Of a stretch of DNA of 64,000 bases, positions 1-32,900 are shown piece after piece. Each line of letters begins with the position of its first letter. Position 1 is the stretch's first letter. The stretch comes from Argentina anserina (taxonomy: Eukaryota > Streptophyta > Magnoliopsida > Rosales > Rosaceae): assembly GCF_933775445.1 (NCBI RefSeq), contig NC_065875.1, positions 15,389,001 through 15,453,000 on the forward strand, written 5' to 3'. Under the pieces are notes generated by a model. It did not search any database. It saw only the letters and a list, made by a program, of their open reading frames with translations, and was not told where the DNA came from. The position numbers and the translations under genes were made by a program.

Positions 1-539
1 TTAGAGTTTATAATGATTTAGGGTGCTTTGGATTTGACGTACAATAAAACATATTATAACATGCTTATAAAAATGGAACTTTGATGTTAAAATATTAGTT
101 TATGGTTAATTTACTGTGCTCAGTTACTGTAAAAATAAAAAATAAAAGAAAACAATGATTTCACATCCTAGGTTCATATTTAATTCTTAATTTGAGGGTT
201 TTTGTTGTTTTTTCTGTACATATGCTTTACTTAATTGTCTATATGATATGATTGAAATCATAAAAGTTTTATGGAGTTGATATAAAAGCTAGTACTTAAA
301 TTGAACATTAGAATCCCCCTCACAGTCAGACATTTTTTGTTTTTTTCGATGACCATCTTTGTGCCTTTTCTTTTTCTTCTTCTGAAACCTTTTTTTCAAT
401 CACATTCTAATTAAGTGTAAATTCTTGTATTTCTGTGTTTGATGACATCATCTAACATGCCAAGTATCAACCTATGTTTAATCATGCTTCTAAGGTCCGT
501 TGTTTTTGGATATGATCACCACGTTAATGAAGGATATAA
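1..539. other. AT-rich intergenic DNA, nothing recognised
   Basis: No long open frame, splice-bounded exon or repeat boundary was recognised here. If the Helitron-like 3' terminus near 1216 is real, part of this stretch may lie inside that element, but no 5' end was identified. Confidence 0.4.
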
Positions 540-1216
540 TTCAGAAATACTTATTTGTTGACAGTTTGGCGGGTGAATATACGAGTGAAGATGAAATTGA
601 TTCGACAACCTTTGAAATTGCAATTGTAGATATATTAGGTACGTTGATTCTGGTACTTAATTAGAGATTGTTTGCATGAACTTAAAATTTTGTCATTTTT
701 TACAATAAAATTGTTTGGCCATCACTTGCCATGTAAATGTTACAGGAGCACATTAAACAAATATTTATATTACAACCATACACCATAATTTTGTGCTCTC
801 ACTGTGATGGGAAAATCAACACTAAACTATCAACACTATTGCCAGAGACTATTATCAAAGAGAAACAATTGGAGTACATTTACCTAACTTTGAGAGAAAC
901 AACTAGAGTATCATGTACAATACATGAGGAAGCAACATCTTGAACAACCTTTCATTAGTAGGACAACATCTTTTCAACATGCATACATACTGATAAATCG
1001 AAATCGTGAATAACTAGGATATCCTATCTTTTAAAGACAACCAAATCTATGTTTGTGGACATAACAATGAGACAATGTACATTTGTGCTCCATATGTTCA
1101 TAATCATTATGAGTTTGGAGATAATATTAAAACACTGATTTCTGTATCTTTCAAATTAATATCAACACATCCATAATTTAGAAAACCTACAGCAACGTGC
1201 GGGCACTGACTCTAGT
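540..1216 (+). mobile_element. Helitron-like remnant with 3' terminus
   Basis: The segment ends in CTAGT at 1212-1216, the CTRRT-type terminus of Helitrons. Just upstream, CCTACA and TGCGGG (about 1186-1203) flank the loop GCAACG. They could pair as a decayed short stem, as if one arm had been CCCGCA. Plant Helitrons typically carry such a GC-rich hairpin shortly before the CTRR end. A coding-like frame at 564-640 (containing DEIDSTTFEIAIVDILG) and an open frame at 737-943 might be remnants of a Helitron cargo protein such as an RPA-like gene, but this is inference. No 5' TC terminus was found, so the left boundary is arbitrary. Confidence 0.45.
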
Positions 1217-1918
1217 ATTGTTTGCTCCTTTAATAGGTTGAATGAAACAAGTGGATCATTGCAAGAAGCCCTCATACATATAAAAGAGCATATACATACT
1301 TATGTAAATCTATAATTATCTGATAGTATCAAAAACAATCAGTATAGCATTTGAACTTCATTTTATGTCATTAGCCAACAAAACGCAAATGATTAATAGA
1401 AAATCAGTTAAACAGCTAAAAATTAAAGGAAAATAATTGTAAACAATGTGAGATGAGTTTTTAGATATTTTAATTATTTTCAAGATTGTTGTACAATTCA
1501 CTCATATTTTGGTTAGATTTCAAAGATTTGTTTTGTTAGAATCGACAGAAGGTCATATATTAATAATAGAAAATGTACGAAACAACATGAATATATTCTA
1601 CCCTCGCGGGTTACAATAAAATTTGAAATATGCAGAAGAATTAAGTGTGGAAAACATGTCTCAAATCCCTAATATTTTCCCATAGAATTTACATTTTCTA
1701 TTAATTGCACCCCAAACAAGATATTTTGACATAAGGAAAATTTATGTAATTTAATTAAATTTCTCATTGTTTTCCTCTATCTAAACACAACATAAGAATT
1801 GCAATTTTTACATAAGTTTAATCCAACTAGAATATTTTGAGGAAAAGAATCCTAAAATACTAACTTTTATTTAAATTCCACGAAATTCGAGGTTATACAA
1901 ACATAATGTAGGATTTAT
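1217..1918. other. AT-rich intergenic DNA, nothing recognised
   Basis: Only short frames riddled with stops are present on both strands. No inverted-repeat termini or splice-bounded exons were recognised. Confidence 0.4.
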
Positions 1919-3247
1919 GTCAAACTCCTCATTACCTTTCACGTTACCTTTTTCACTCATGTGACTTATGAAAATGGGTAATTTGTCATTTCCAACAAAC
2001 TCTTGACTCGTCGCTTATCTCTGAAAACTTTCTTCACGAAAATCGTAGAGCTCATTGATACAAGTTTGTAAACACGCGACACGCGTAAATTGGAAGTCGA
2101 ACAAAAAAGCTATGAATCAAAAATGATGAAGGGCGTTTTTTGAAATAGTAAAAATAAGGATAAAAAAGAGAAACCCTAAGGTGGAAGATCATTTTTTAAG
2201 GGGAGCCGCCGTTTTCTTTCTCTCTTCCTTCCTGACTCTCTCTCTGTCCACAAAACTCCTCCTGCCAATTTCCCCGCCATCCGGCCACCTCTTCGGCTGC
2301 CACCGGTCACATTCGAACTGTTTCTCCTCCGCCTTCCATTTGAACCCAACCTCGAGCCACGCCAGCAACTGTGCGAGGAGCAGCGGTGCCCGTAAGGCTC
2401 GGCCTCTGTCGACGCCGTCGTCCCGAGCTTTTCCGGTGATTTCAAGGTAAGAATCTCATATTTTTCGGTCTTTTCCTTCCCTCTAGGCATGATTTCGATG
2501 GTTTACGAGCTCGGTTTGGAGTTTTAAGGAATGTGGTTGAAATTATGATCCCAAGAACTTCCAGCCGATTTCCTGTCACTTTTTGGACGTTTTGGCTTTC
2601 GATCTAGTTACAAAAGGTATCCCTCTCCTCGTGATCTTCATGTTTGTTGTTGAACTCGTGGTGTTTTGATAAAGTTTCGGTACCGGCGCGTCCAGTCTTG
2701 TTTGGGGTAATGGTTTACTCTATAGCGATGTTCTCGTCAATACTTGCCTAAAAGATGTCTAATGTTATAGAAGCCTAGTGATAGTGTTGGGTTTGTTCTT
2801 AGAGATAAATTTTGGTTTTAATGAGCTAGTGTGTTTAATTTGTTTTACTCATACGAGCTTTTAGAGCTTACTAGTGCAACAATCAATGGTGTAATGGTTG
2901 ATCTTGCAGGTGAGGGTCAACATGGTTGAGACTTCGACAGTTGGGTGATAGTAGGAGGATGAAGACCTTGCCTCAACAACTTTCATAGAATTTTAACAAG
3001 TTACAGAGAGTTTTTCATTCCCATTTGGTTTCAAGTTGTAAGCATTTGATTATGTAATTGGAGTTGTAGGAGTTGAACATTCAAACTCAATTATCTATAT
3101 TTAGTTATTTGTAATAACTTATAACTATTTCAGAATTATTTTGGATTTTTTACAACTTGAACTTGAATTTTTATTATTCAAATTTTGGGGTTGTGACAAA
3201 AGTATCAAAGAATATCAATGTGTCTTGAAATGAGTCAAACTCCTCAT
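1919..3247. repeat. Gene-like or solo-LTR-like unit between 14-bp direct repeats
   Basis: A 14-bp sequence, GTCAAACTCCTCAT, occurs at 1919-1932 and again at 3234-3247. Between them lies a transcription-unit-like segment. It has a CT-rich leader near 2205-2250, a locally GC-rich open frame at 2181-2447, a good donor (AAG|GTAAGAAT at 2448) and a good acceptor (CTTGCAG just before 2911). The frame stops immediately after the putative splice. The segment ends near 3198 with GTGACA; read on the minus strand this is TGTCACAACCCC, which resembles the start of a Ty3/gypsy LTR. A decayed solo LTR or other retroelement piece is the likeliest reading; a noncoding gene is possible. Orientation is uncertain. 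Confidence 0.35.
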
Positions 3248-3308
3248 ATTTCTCACTTTAGCATTTTCAATTGCTATATGAAACGTTATGAAAAAGTCCA
3301 ACCTTATC

Positions 3309-3937
3309 TAGGGCTGAGCATGGGCCGGGACGAGCCAAGATTGGGTGAATCCCGGTCTCATTCTGTAATTTTAAAATAAGGGACGTAACGGGTCGGGATT
3401 ATGTGTTTCTACAAGTGATCCCGCTAGACATGTATCTCGTTCAGGGTCGGGACCAAAATGGGCCTAAAACGAGACTTGTCAAATAATGCAATAATTATCT
3501 TATAATAAAAATAAATAATTAATCAATTACCATATACTCTGTTACAAGTTCAATTCTATATGCTAATTAACTTTAGATGCATATTTTGAGCTTAAATCCA
3601 TTACTAGAGCATCAATCAAGACTACATATCTGAATTAATAACGGTTTACCTAATGCTTAGAGAAGAAAAATAAACTCTTACGGGGGTTGTGGTCGTAGTT
3701 AACCTAATATTTCACACTCAATTTAATGGTTGAGATGAAACCACATTATATATATACTAGTTATTTTAGTTTCATATTAATTCGGGACGAGATGAGATTG
3801 AACGTGCCTTACTAAGTTAATCCCGATCCCATCCTGTTATTTCAAAACGAGATATGCATTTTTGAAATATAGATCTCGTCTCGTCCCAGCGAATTTAGGG
3901 ACGAGATTAGGATTACGGGACGAAATGCCTAGCCCTA
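3309..3937. mobile_element. hAT-type MITE with 8-bp target site duplication
   Basis: This 629-bp non-autonomous element has imperfect terminal inverted repeats. The left end starts TAGGGCTGAGCATGG and the reverse complement of the right end starts TAGGGCTAGGCATTT. It is flanked by ACCTTATC (3301-3308) and ACCTTGTC (3938-3945), an 8-bp duplication with one mismatch. TAGGG-type ends and 8-bp duplications are typical of the hAT superfamily. Subterminal GGGACGAG/CGGGTCGGG-like motifs recur at both ends and could be transposase binding sites. No coding capacity is seen. Confidence 0.8.
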
Positions 3938-3945
3938 ACCTTGTC

Positions 3946-5985
3946 AATAATCACGTGGCAGATCTGAGTGGTTGGTTTTTATGTCCTCCGTTAGCAAGTG
4001 ATTTATAATTTTATCTTTATAATAGGTAGTATCAATAGACCTAATAAGATGACTATAATGGATGAGTCACTATACACAATTGTTGTTTTGATTGAGCTCA
4101 AGAACGAAGACATTCTTAGCATAAATTTATGTTTTTGTATGAGGTTAGAAAATCGAACAACAATAAACAAAACTTACATATCGTATTCTCGTCCAATCAA
4201 GCTTGATTATGATTGTATGTGCGAGTTTAATATTGGATTTTGAAGAAAATAGAGAGAGGACGATATTGGTAAGTTTGGTGCATTCTACCACCTCGTACAA
4301 AAATTCAAACAATGACATGTACTATCATTACAGAATAAGCACATATAAAATATATAATCACCAATTACAAATCTAGTATTCCACTAAATCCCTACATAAG
4401 ATATTATCCATTGCCTAAAGATCTCAATTGGTACACAATAGATAATATTTAGAGTGGAATATAAGGATTCATCAAGCGGTAGTTTAGAGAAGAGACAAAA
4501 GAATCTAAGCGGTCCTCTTGTCCTTTTTATAAGGGATAGTTACTTCAATTTGGCAACCAGTCAAGACGACCCAATTTTAAACTAAAAGCCTTCTTCAATT
4601 TACGCCCACGTCGCCTAGAGCTCTCAAAACCTAGTTGGGCCCAGGTTTAGTGAAAACCCACTCCTAAACTGTACTAAAACCAAACCAAGCCCTGAAGCCC
4701 AAACCCTGATCATGATGCATAGGCTTTACCTCCACTTATGGTATGTGAAAATCACAGCCCATTCACCCCAGTGCCACAAATATGATATGGTGAGTCACAC
4801 TCAGCGACCTAGCTAGGAGCCTTGCTGACTTTACCTCTATCAGAATAAACCATTCTTCAACCTTAACCACTTATCCCTAACAGAATTCACTAACCATACA
4901 ACCAACCTTGGCAGCGGCACATCAATTGCAAATACAAAAGAGATTGGGGAGTCTACCCCATTGCAAATCACCGATCCAATCTCTGGCCTCGTCATTGTCC
5001 TCGCAATTGCCTCAACAAAAAATCTCCACGATTTGGGTGTGTGAAAACTGGTGATTGAGATCTTAAAGCTATTGTTTAAGAAAACATTGTCACTCACAGC
5101 TGTATCTAGTCGTCTGAGACATATCGCTGCTTAGTCGTAGAGATGCAAAGCCCACAACCACCATTATAGTGAAACCTAGGTTTCGCCCCTTTGAGACCCT
5201 TAGCAATACTCAGAACATCTCGTCTCGTATTTTTTTGTCGAAAAATTAAAAATTAGACTCTCGTTGTGGTTGCATGTGCTCTTAAATGGGTTTATGGTGG
5301 GTACTTAGATGAGTAATCCTTAGATAACACTTTGCTTTTAAACTATGAACCAAACTACTCCTGATTTCCATGTAACACCAAACATGGGTCTATATTTGTA
5401 CACAACTTAAGACAACCTACATGAGTCAAGGACAACCTTAAAAAACAAGATAGTCTTCACTGTTTGACCTCACTACCATTTGGAGAGTTTAAAAGGGACA
5501 GATCTTATTTGTCCTGACCTCTTTGTACACTCCAAAATTTGGTCTTGGATTTCTTAATTGATACTAAAATTTGGAAGAGACAGAGATAAAAGACTAATAA
5601 CTAATAATTTTGCATACACGGTGTCTATGATACACGACGCAACTATGGCCCACCGTGTGTTTATATATTTTGCTCTAATATAAGCCGTTCACACTGAATT
5701 TGAACATGCACACCATACATGATCCTTATCAACCCGAAACATAACTTTTTTTTTTTTAAAGTAGTGAATCATTGTGCACGACCAGTTTCTTTTGTAGTTT
5801 ATCTCATTGGTCACTAGTTACATGCCCACAGTAGGAAATCTTTTACTTCAAAAAGAAAAAGAAAAAGAAAAGTCCCGCACGCAAAATCATCTCAGCACGT
5901 GCGAGAGAAAGGGGGTTTCTTTTTAGTCACTGAGAGCATGAAGAGACCCCAAAAGCAAATTTCATTTCTTTCTGTTCTTCATATT
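3946..5985. other. Intergenic region upstream of SYD
   Basis: No gene was recognised. Open frames at 3998-4243 (+) and 4840-5097 (-) have no familiar motifs and no supporting splice signals. The last 150 bases hold purine-rich GAAAAA repeats and a CACGTG-containing segment near 5898, and probably include the SYD promoter. The transcription start cannot be placed from sequence alone. Confidence 0.4.
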
Positions 5986-6009
5986 TGCGAGGGTTTACAA
6001 TCTCTCTCT

Positions 6010-6027
6010 ATGAATCGCTCGCCGTGA
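6010..6027 (+). promoter_or_regulatory. Five-codon uORF in the SYD leader
   Basis: An ATG at 6010 opens a five-codon frame ending in TGA at 6025-6027, in the probable 5' untranslated exon of SYD. That exon appears to end at about 6066 (ATCAG|GTACTC) and to splice to 6201 (TTTCAG|TCAATT). A second ATG at 6212 lies 20 nt before the SYD start and is out of frame with it. Both could reduce initiation at 6232; this is inferred from position only. Confidence 0.4.
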
Positions 6028-6231
6028 ACGCGTTCCCGTCCGATTCCGGCTCCGATCTCCGATCAGGTACTCTCCTCTGCCCCTCTCTCCTATTACAATA
6101 AAAATCCCAAACCTATCTGCACTTTCTCCATTTCCAGACTCGGTCCTTCAGAAACTTCGGACCTCGATTGAATTTGATTGCTTTATCTGATTTGATTTCA
6201 GTCAATTTTGCATGGTACAAGCTCGAAGGAG

Positions 6232-27653
<21,422 letters not shown>

Positions 27654-28360
27654 GTGTATAGCCTGAGTACTTTGTACAGCTTGTTAGAGCAGAAATATGT
27701 AATATAAATCTATTCAGTATCTAAGGATTGATGTACCCTTGATTCTTATGGGTATTATACGCTATTCAGTTATCGAGTAGAGTAGATACCTGTTATTCCC
27801 TGCTGGGTTACAAATTAGTATTTCAAATGAAGCTAAATTTTATTCATCAGGCCCGGCATTTCTTATACCTAATCCACAGTTTTAATCCTTTCGGCCTTAA
27901 ATTTTGTCGTGTGCATTTGCATTTGTAGAAACGTTTATCCCTAATACTTGGTCCCTTGGGTACTGATGTAACATGACATTTTTATTTTTTGATGCAACAA
28001 GAACTGCACCAAAAGATTACAACTAAAAGCACGGATGGGCACCGCTCCCAACTAATATAATTGTAACGTTGGGAACCGAGATGATTTTAGTGTTAGGTTA
28101 TGCATCACATTAGTCTAGGCTTATACATTCGTTCCATATTCAATATTTTAATTGCATTTTTTATCAAAATAAAACTTCAGTAATAATAATGAACCTCAAC
28201 AAGTTAAGAAGATACACTATTTCGACAAAGATATTGATATCAACTGCATTTTGAATACACCGTAGTTGTAGCGTTGAAGACACTCACCATTCAAAATGTC
28301 ATCCTGAGTTGTATTATTATATATCATGAATTTAGACACAATAGCATTTGTTCCATTAAT
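27654..28360. other. SYD 3' flank
   Basis: This contains the SYD 3' untranslated region and AT-rich intergenic DNA. No further gene was recognised. A canonical polyadenylation signal could not be chosen with confidence. Confidence 0.5.
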
Positions 28361-28376
28361 AAAAACTTAAGAGGTC

Positions 28377-29292
28377 TACTCTAATAGTCAGTCTCTTTTC
28401 TTGCTACATTTGTTCTTAGTTGTGAAAATTGGATCTATGCTAATTTGCTTTAGAAATGGTACTATATGAATGATACCAGTTGGAATATCTTTTTCATCTA
28501 TTGTTGTTGGTTCATATGGAAATGGAGGTGCAAATCCATTTTTAACAGCTCCTTCAAGTATCTTTTTAATATTTTTTAAAGTTGTTTTTAGTTATGCTGA
28601 TGAATGGGCTAAAGCTAATACTAAGTTTGGTACAAACTTGCCTAATCGTGTGGAGATGCTAGATTCGATTAAACCAGATGCTGGAAATTTTAAACTGAAT
28701 GTTGATGGTTCCAAGATGAATAATGGAAATATTGGAGCAGGGGGTGTGCTTAGGGATGAGGTTGGCTGTTGGCAGGGTGGGTTTATGGTGAACATTGGGA
28801 CTGGGGAGGTCCTGCAAGCTGAGGCTTTGGGCTTGTTTCATGGTCTGCACCTAGCTCATAACTTAAAGATTTCAAAACTAAAAGTTGAGTCTGATTCTTT
28901 AGTACTTATCAATCTTTTTCAACATGATAATATTGATTTGCATCCTCTTGGGACCTTGATAATGATCTGCAGAAGCATGATGTGTGCCTTTGATTTTATT
29001 GATGTGAAGCATGTCCATAGAGAGAGAAATATGGTAGTTGATATCCTTGCTAAATATAGTACCTCTAATGATAGAGGAATATGTATTTTACATGACCCTC
29101 TGACGCTGGTTTCTGATGCTCTGGATGACATTGTTGATCTTTCTAGAGCTAAGGAGTTTATGGCTTGTAGCTCTGACTAGTTTCTTTTCTGCTTTATTTT
29201 GCTTGGACTAATGGCCCCATTTGTACCAAAAAAAAGTTATAGTCTCTTTTTTCTATTTGTTCAAACCTTTTAGGCCTTGCTTGTAACAAAAA
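28377..29292 (+). mobile_element. 5'-truncated LINE with target site duplication
   Basis: A 916-bp insertion is flanked by 16-bp perfect direct repeats, AAAAACTTAAGAGGTC, at 28361-28376 and 29293-29308. It ends in an A-rich tail at about 29288-29297, which overlaps the second repeat. These are hallmarks of target-primed reverse transcription. Only the 3' end of a plant non-LTR retrotransposon is present, carrying the RNase H domain. The intact frame and perfect duplication suggest a fairly recent insertion. Confidence 0.88.
28470..29180 (+). CDS. RNase H domain fragment of a LINE polyprotein
   Basis: The 236-residue frame contains a plant-type RNase H domain of the kind found at the 3' end of LINE ORF2 and in At1g65750-like proteins. 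RNase H removes the RNA strand of RNA-DNA hybrids. The acidic residues are visible: Asp79 in NVDGS, Glu118 in QAEALGL, Asp142 in VESDS and Asp191 in ERNMVVDILAK. The motif GAGGVLRDEVG is also typical. Reverse transcriptase and endonuclease domains are missing because the copy is 5'-truncated. It is best seen as an element fragment with an undamaged frame; expression is unlikely unless driven from outside. Confidence 0.8.
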   Translation: MIPVGISFSSIVVGSYGNGGANPFLTAPSSIFLIFFKVVFSYADEWAKANTKFGTNLPNRVEMLDSIKPDAGNFKLNVDGSKMNNGNIGAGGVLRDEVGCWQGGFMVNIGTGEVLQAEALGLFHGLHLAHNLKISKLKVESDSLVLINLFQHDNIDLHPLGTLIMICRSMMCAFDFIDVKHVHRERNMVVDILAKYSTSNDRGICILHDPLTLVSDALDDIVDLSRAKEFMACSSD

Positions 29293-29323
29293 AAAAACTT
29301 AAGAGGTCAGTTAGCGCATAAGG

Positions 29324-29657
29324 ATTCTATTTGCACCTTCAAAATAACTAAGTGTATCTCTATTGCTAATTACACCTCCCTATTACTTTTTAATCTAAGT
29401 ACACCTCTTTTAACTTACTAAAATGCCCTCGCTTTCCAACTATATCTATCTCCATTGCTCAATTTGACCAAAAAATTTAAATGTATATAAATCAATAAAT
29501 CATATATAGCTTAAAAAGATTTGATAGTAAAAGAAGAACAAAAAGAGATAGAATGAGGTAAAAATAATAATCTTTTATCAATAGTTTGTCTTTGTCGGTC
29601 TTTTCACGTGAGTGAAAAAGGTACACTTAGTCATTTTAGAGGTACAAGTATAACTCC
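29324..29657. mobile_element. MITE-like inverted repeat upstream of RUNKEL
   Basis: The left end contains TTGCACCTTCAAAATAACTA. The reverse complement of the right end contains TTGTACCTCTAAAATGACTA, and both continue AGTGTA. The arms are about 35-40 bp and imperfect; total length is about 330 bp. It starts about 15 bp after the LINE's second target repeat and ends about 300 bp before the RUNKEL start codon. No clear target duplication was found. Confidence 0.6.
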
Positions 29658-29738
29658 CCGTTAGGCTATTTGTTTTTGTGTTTTTAACAAAATCAAGCTT
29701 AATTTCAAAATTTCCGGATAGAATACAGGCGCCACGTG
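29658..29738. promoter_or_regulatory. RUNKEL promoter motifs: MSA-like core and G-box
   Basis: On the minus strand CCTAACGG (29658-29665) matches the first eight bases of the mitosis-specific activator consensus YCYAACGGYY, bound by MYB3R factors. A G-box, GCCACGTGTC, has its CACGTG core at 29733-29738. Both are within about 310 bp of the start codon. A cytokinesis gene would be expected to peak at G2/M. The last two bases of the full MSA consensus are not matched, so this is suggestive only. Confidence 0.35.
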
Positions 29739-29967
29739 TCCATTGCAGCCGTTGATCGCAAAAATTTCAAAATTTAAAATCAAAAACGGATCGGTTTGAC
29801 TTATTTGGATACCCCAAAAAGAAGACCCGATTCCGCTTTTTCTCTATTTTTTGTTGTTTTTGAGTTTTCATATTCCCGCTCCCAATTTCTTCATTTCACC
29901 AAAACCCTCATTTCCAATTCTCTCTCTCTCCGATTTGAAATCCGAAACCCTAGACGAAGCTCCGGCG

Positions 29968-32900
29968 ATGAACCAGTTCCACATTTACGAGGCCATCGGC
30001 CGCGGAAAGTGCTCGGTAAGCATTTATCCACCTCTTTCTCACTCTCTCGCCATCACTTCGATTCGGTTACTTTACTGATCCGATTCGTGTTTCGGTTTTG
30101 CAGACTGTGTACAAAGGCAGGAAGAAGAAGACGATTGAGTACTACGCGATTAAGAGCGTCGAGAAATCTCAGAAGAACAAGATTCTTCAAGAAGTGAGTT
30201 GTTGAACTTCAAATCAGCTATTCGGAGATTCTCAAAAATCGGACAATTTTAGCCTCAATTATTAGGTCATGTGCTTTTCCTTTCTAATTTTGGAAACAAA
30301 TGCAGGTTAAGATTCTTCATACTTTGGATCACCAGAATATCCTCAAGTTTTACTGGTGGTGAGTGTTTCTTTATCGGATAATTGCTTGTGGAATTTCATT
30401 ACTGGAGTCTCTGTGTTCATGGATTTTTATCTTTGTTTTTCGGCTCCGAGTTAGGTATGAAACTGGTGCTCACTTGTGGTTGATTCTGGAGTATTGCGTG
30501 GGCGGGAATCTGATGACATTGTTAGGCCAGGTGAGGGTCATTCGATGCCAACATTGTATTATCTCAATATGTGCTGATTGTTCCATTTACTATGTTAGGT
30601 TGTGAATTTTGTAGGGCTGTTGTTGATAGTGTTTCTAGAATTGTGTTATTGATGAGGTGTTGGATGATTACAGGATAGTCAGTTACCTGAAGAATCGATT
30701 CATGACCTTGGGTGGGACCTTGTTAGAGCTTTGCTGTAAGAAATACTCACTTTATTTTTGAATTTTGGACCTTTTTCTGAGTCTAAGGATGTGTGGTTGA
30801 GTTTTATTGATGTTCTGGAAATTGTGGATTCCCTTTTAGGTTCTTACATTCAAAGGGAATCATATACTGCGATTTGAAACCGTCAAATATCCTGCTGGAT
30901 GAGAATGGCCGTACAAAGGTAAACTATATTTTTCTTATATTTTCTAAGCTAGCCCCTTTGATATATTGCTTTTTAACTGGAATTGTTTCTTTGTGCAATT
31001 CAGCTGTGTGATTTTGGACTGGCAAGAAAGCTGAGCGATATTTCACAAATCTCTTCTTCCTCGGTATGTCAAATTATCTGCCCCAACATTATACATTATT
31101 GGATTAATTCAAATCAATTTGTTCAGAAACTTCCTCTTATTTTTATATGTATGTATGCCACAAAATATGAAAACACTAACACAGCTTTAACTTGTTTCAC
31201 ATGTTTAGTTGCCACAAGCAAAACGTGGAACACCTTGTTATATGGCTCCTGAGCTTTTTGAAGACGGGGGAGTCCATTCATATGCATCTGATTTCTGGGC
31301 CCTTGGTTGTGTACTATATGAGTGCTATGCTGGGAGGCCTCCCTTTGTGGGTAGAGAATTTACTCAGCTAGTGAAGTCGATCCTGTCAGATCCAGTACCT
31401 CCTCTACCTGGCACTCCTAGTCGTCCTTTTGTCAATCTAATAAATTCTTTACTCATCAAGGATCCGGCCGAACGAATACAGTGGCCTGAACTTTGTGGTC
31501 ACGCTTTCTGGAGAACCAAGTTAAATCCATTGCCTCTACCTCGTCAGCCTGCTTTTGCAAACATGCTAGAGCAATATGCCAAGCCATTGTCAATACGTAA
31601 TGGTGATAAATCTTCTGAGAACAGGACTCCTAAATCTCGTCAAAAGGATGTTAAGGGAGCTTCAAAGCAGGATGAGAATTATATTGTAGGATCAAAAGGC
31701 CATGGAACTCCAGTCAAGGGCACCCCTGGAAGCCGGAGAACCCCAGCAAAGGTACCTGGCAGAGGAACCGATGATAAGCATAAGGATCCTTCTGGCAATT
31801 CTAGGGGAGTGAATCTGCTAAGACTCTCAAGAATAGCGAAGCAGAACTTGCAAAGGGAAAATGAGAAAGAGAACTACCGGAGGCTGGTGCCTGCTACTTC
31901 TGAGATTGATTCAGAAGTCAAGATTGAGAACACAGATATGGAACTTGATTTTAGTGAAAACATTGAAGATGATGCACAGGATGAATCTGATGGGCAAGAT
32001 AACCAAGCTTCATTGGATGATAAATCTTCAAGTCAAAATCAGCCGCAGATTAAAGCAGAAGAGATGGAAAATAAAATAAACCATACAGATACTTCACCTA
32101 TGGTGAATGCGTCTGCATCAGATGAATGTGATCAGGAATCACCAATGGATATAGAAGTGACTGCAACTCCATGCAACGCCAGTCCTCTGATAAAAAATCA
32201 GAGATTTAAGGAAGGTTCTGGATATGCAGTTGACCATGATTCTGCAAAATCTTCAAATAACCTTTCAGAGGTTCTTTGGCATCCAACTGATCTTTCAGTC
32301 AGACCTGTAATGCCTAGCAGAAAAGCTGATAAAGCTTCAGAGGCAATTCCTTCACTTCCCTTTGAGGCACTGCAAGCTTCTGATTTTGTGAAAATGTCTA
32401 AAGAGCAAATGGATGCTCTCACCAATAAGATAATATCCATTTTTAATGGGAATGTTAGCATTGGGGAGAAGCAGAATGCAATTAGATACCTTGAAATGTT
32501 AACCAACAATGCGGATGCTGCTAATATATTGACCAATGGGCCCATCATGCTTATCCTTGTTAAAATGCTTCGACAGACCAAGGCTTTGGCTTTGCGTGTC
32601 CAAGTTGCTTCACTAATTGGTTTGTTGATTCGACATTCTACTTATATTCATGATGATTTGGGGAATTCTGGAATTTTGGGTTCACTGACCGATGGCCTTG
32701 GAGACAGGCAGGAAAGGGTCAGGAGATTTTCTATGGCTGCTTTAGGTGAGCTGTTATTCTATATTTCAACTCAAAGTGAGCATGGTGGAGATAACAATCC
32801 TGTAGAGTCTCCATCCAAGGAAAGCCGGTCGACATCTGGGTGGCAGGTTAGCATATTATCATATTGCTTTTGCAATTATGTCGTATATGTTCTTTTGATT

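Noticed and set aside
737..943. 68-codon plus-strand frame as a gene
   Set aside because: No start context, splice support or recognisable domain; better explained as part of the Helitron-like remnant.
4840..5097. 85-codon minus-strand frame
   Set aside because: No family motif and no neighbouring exon-like sequence.
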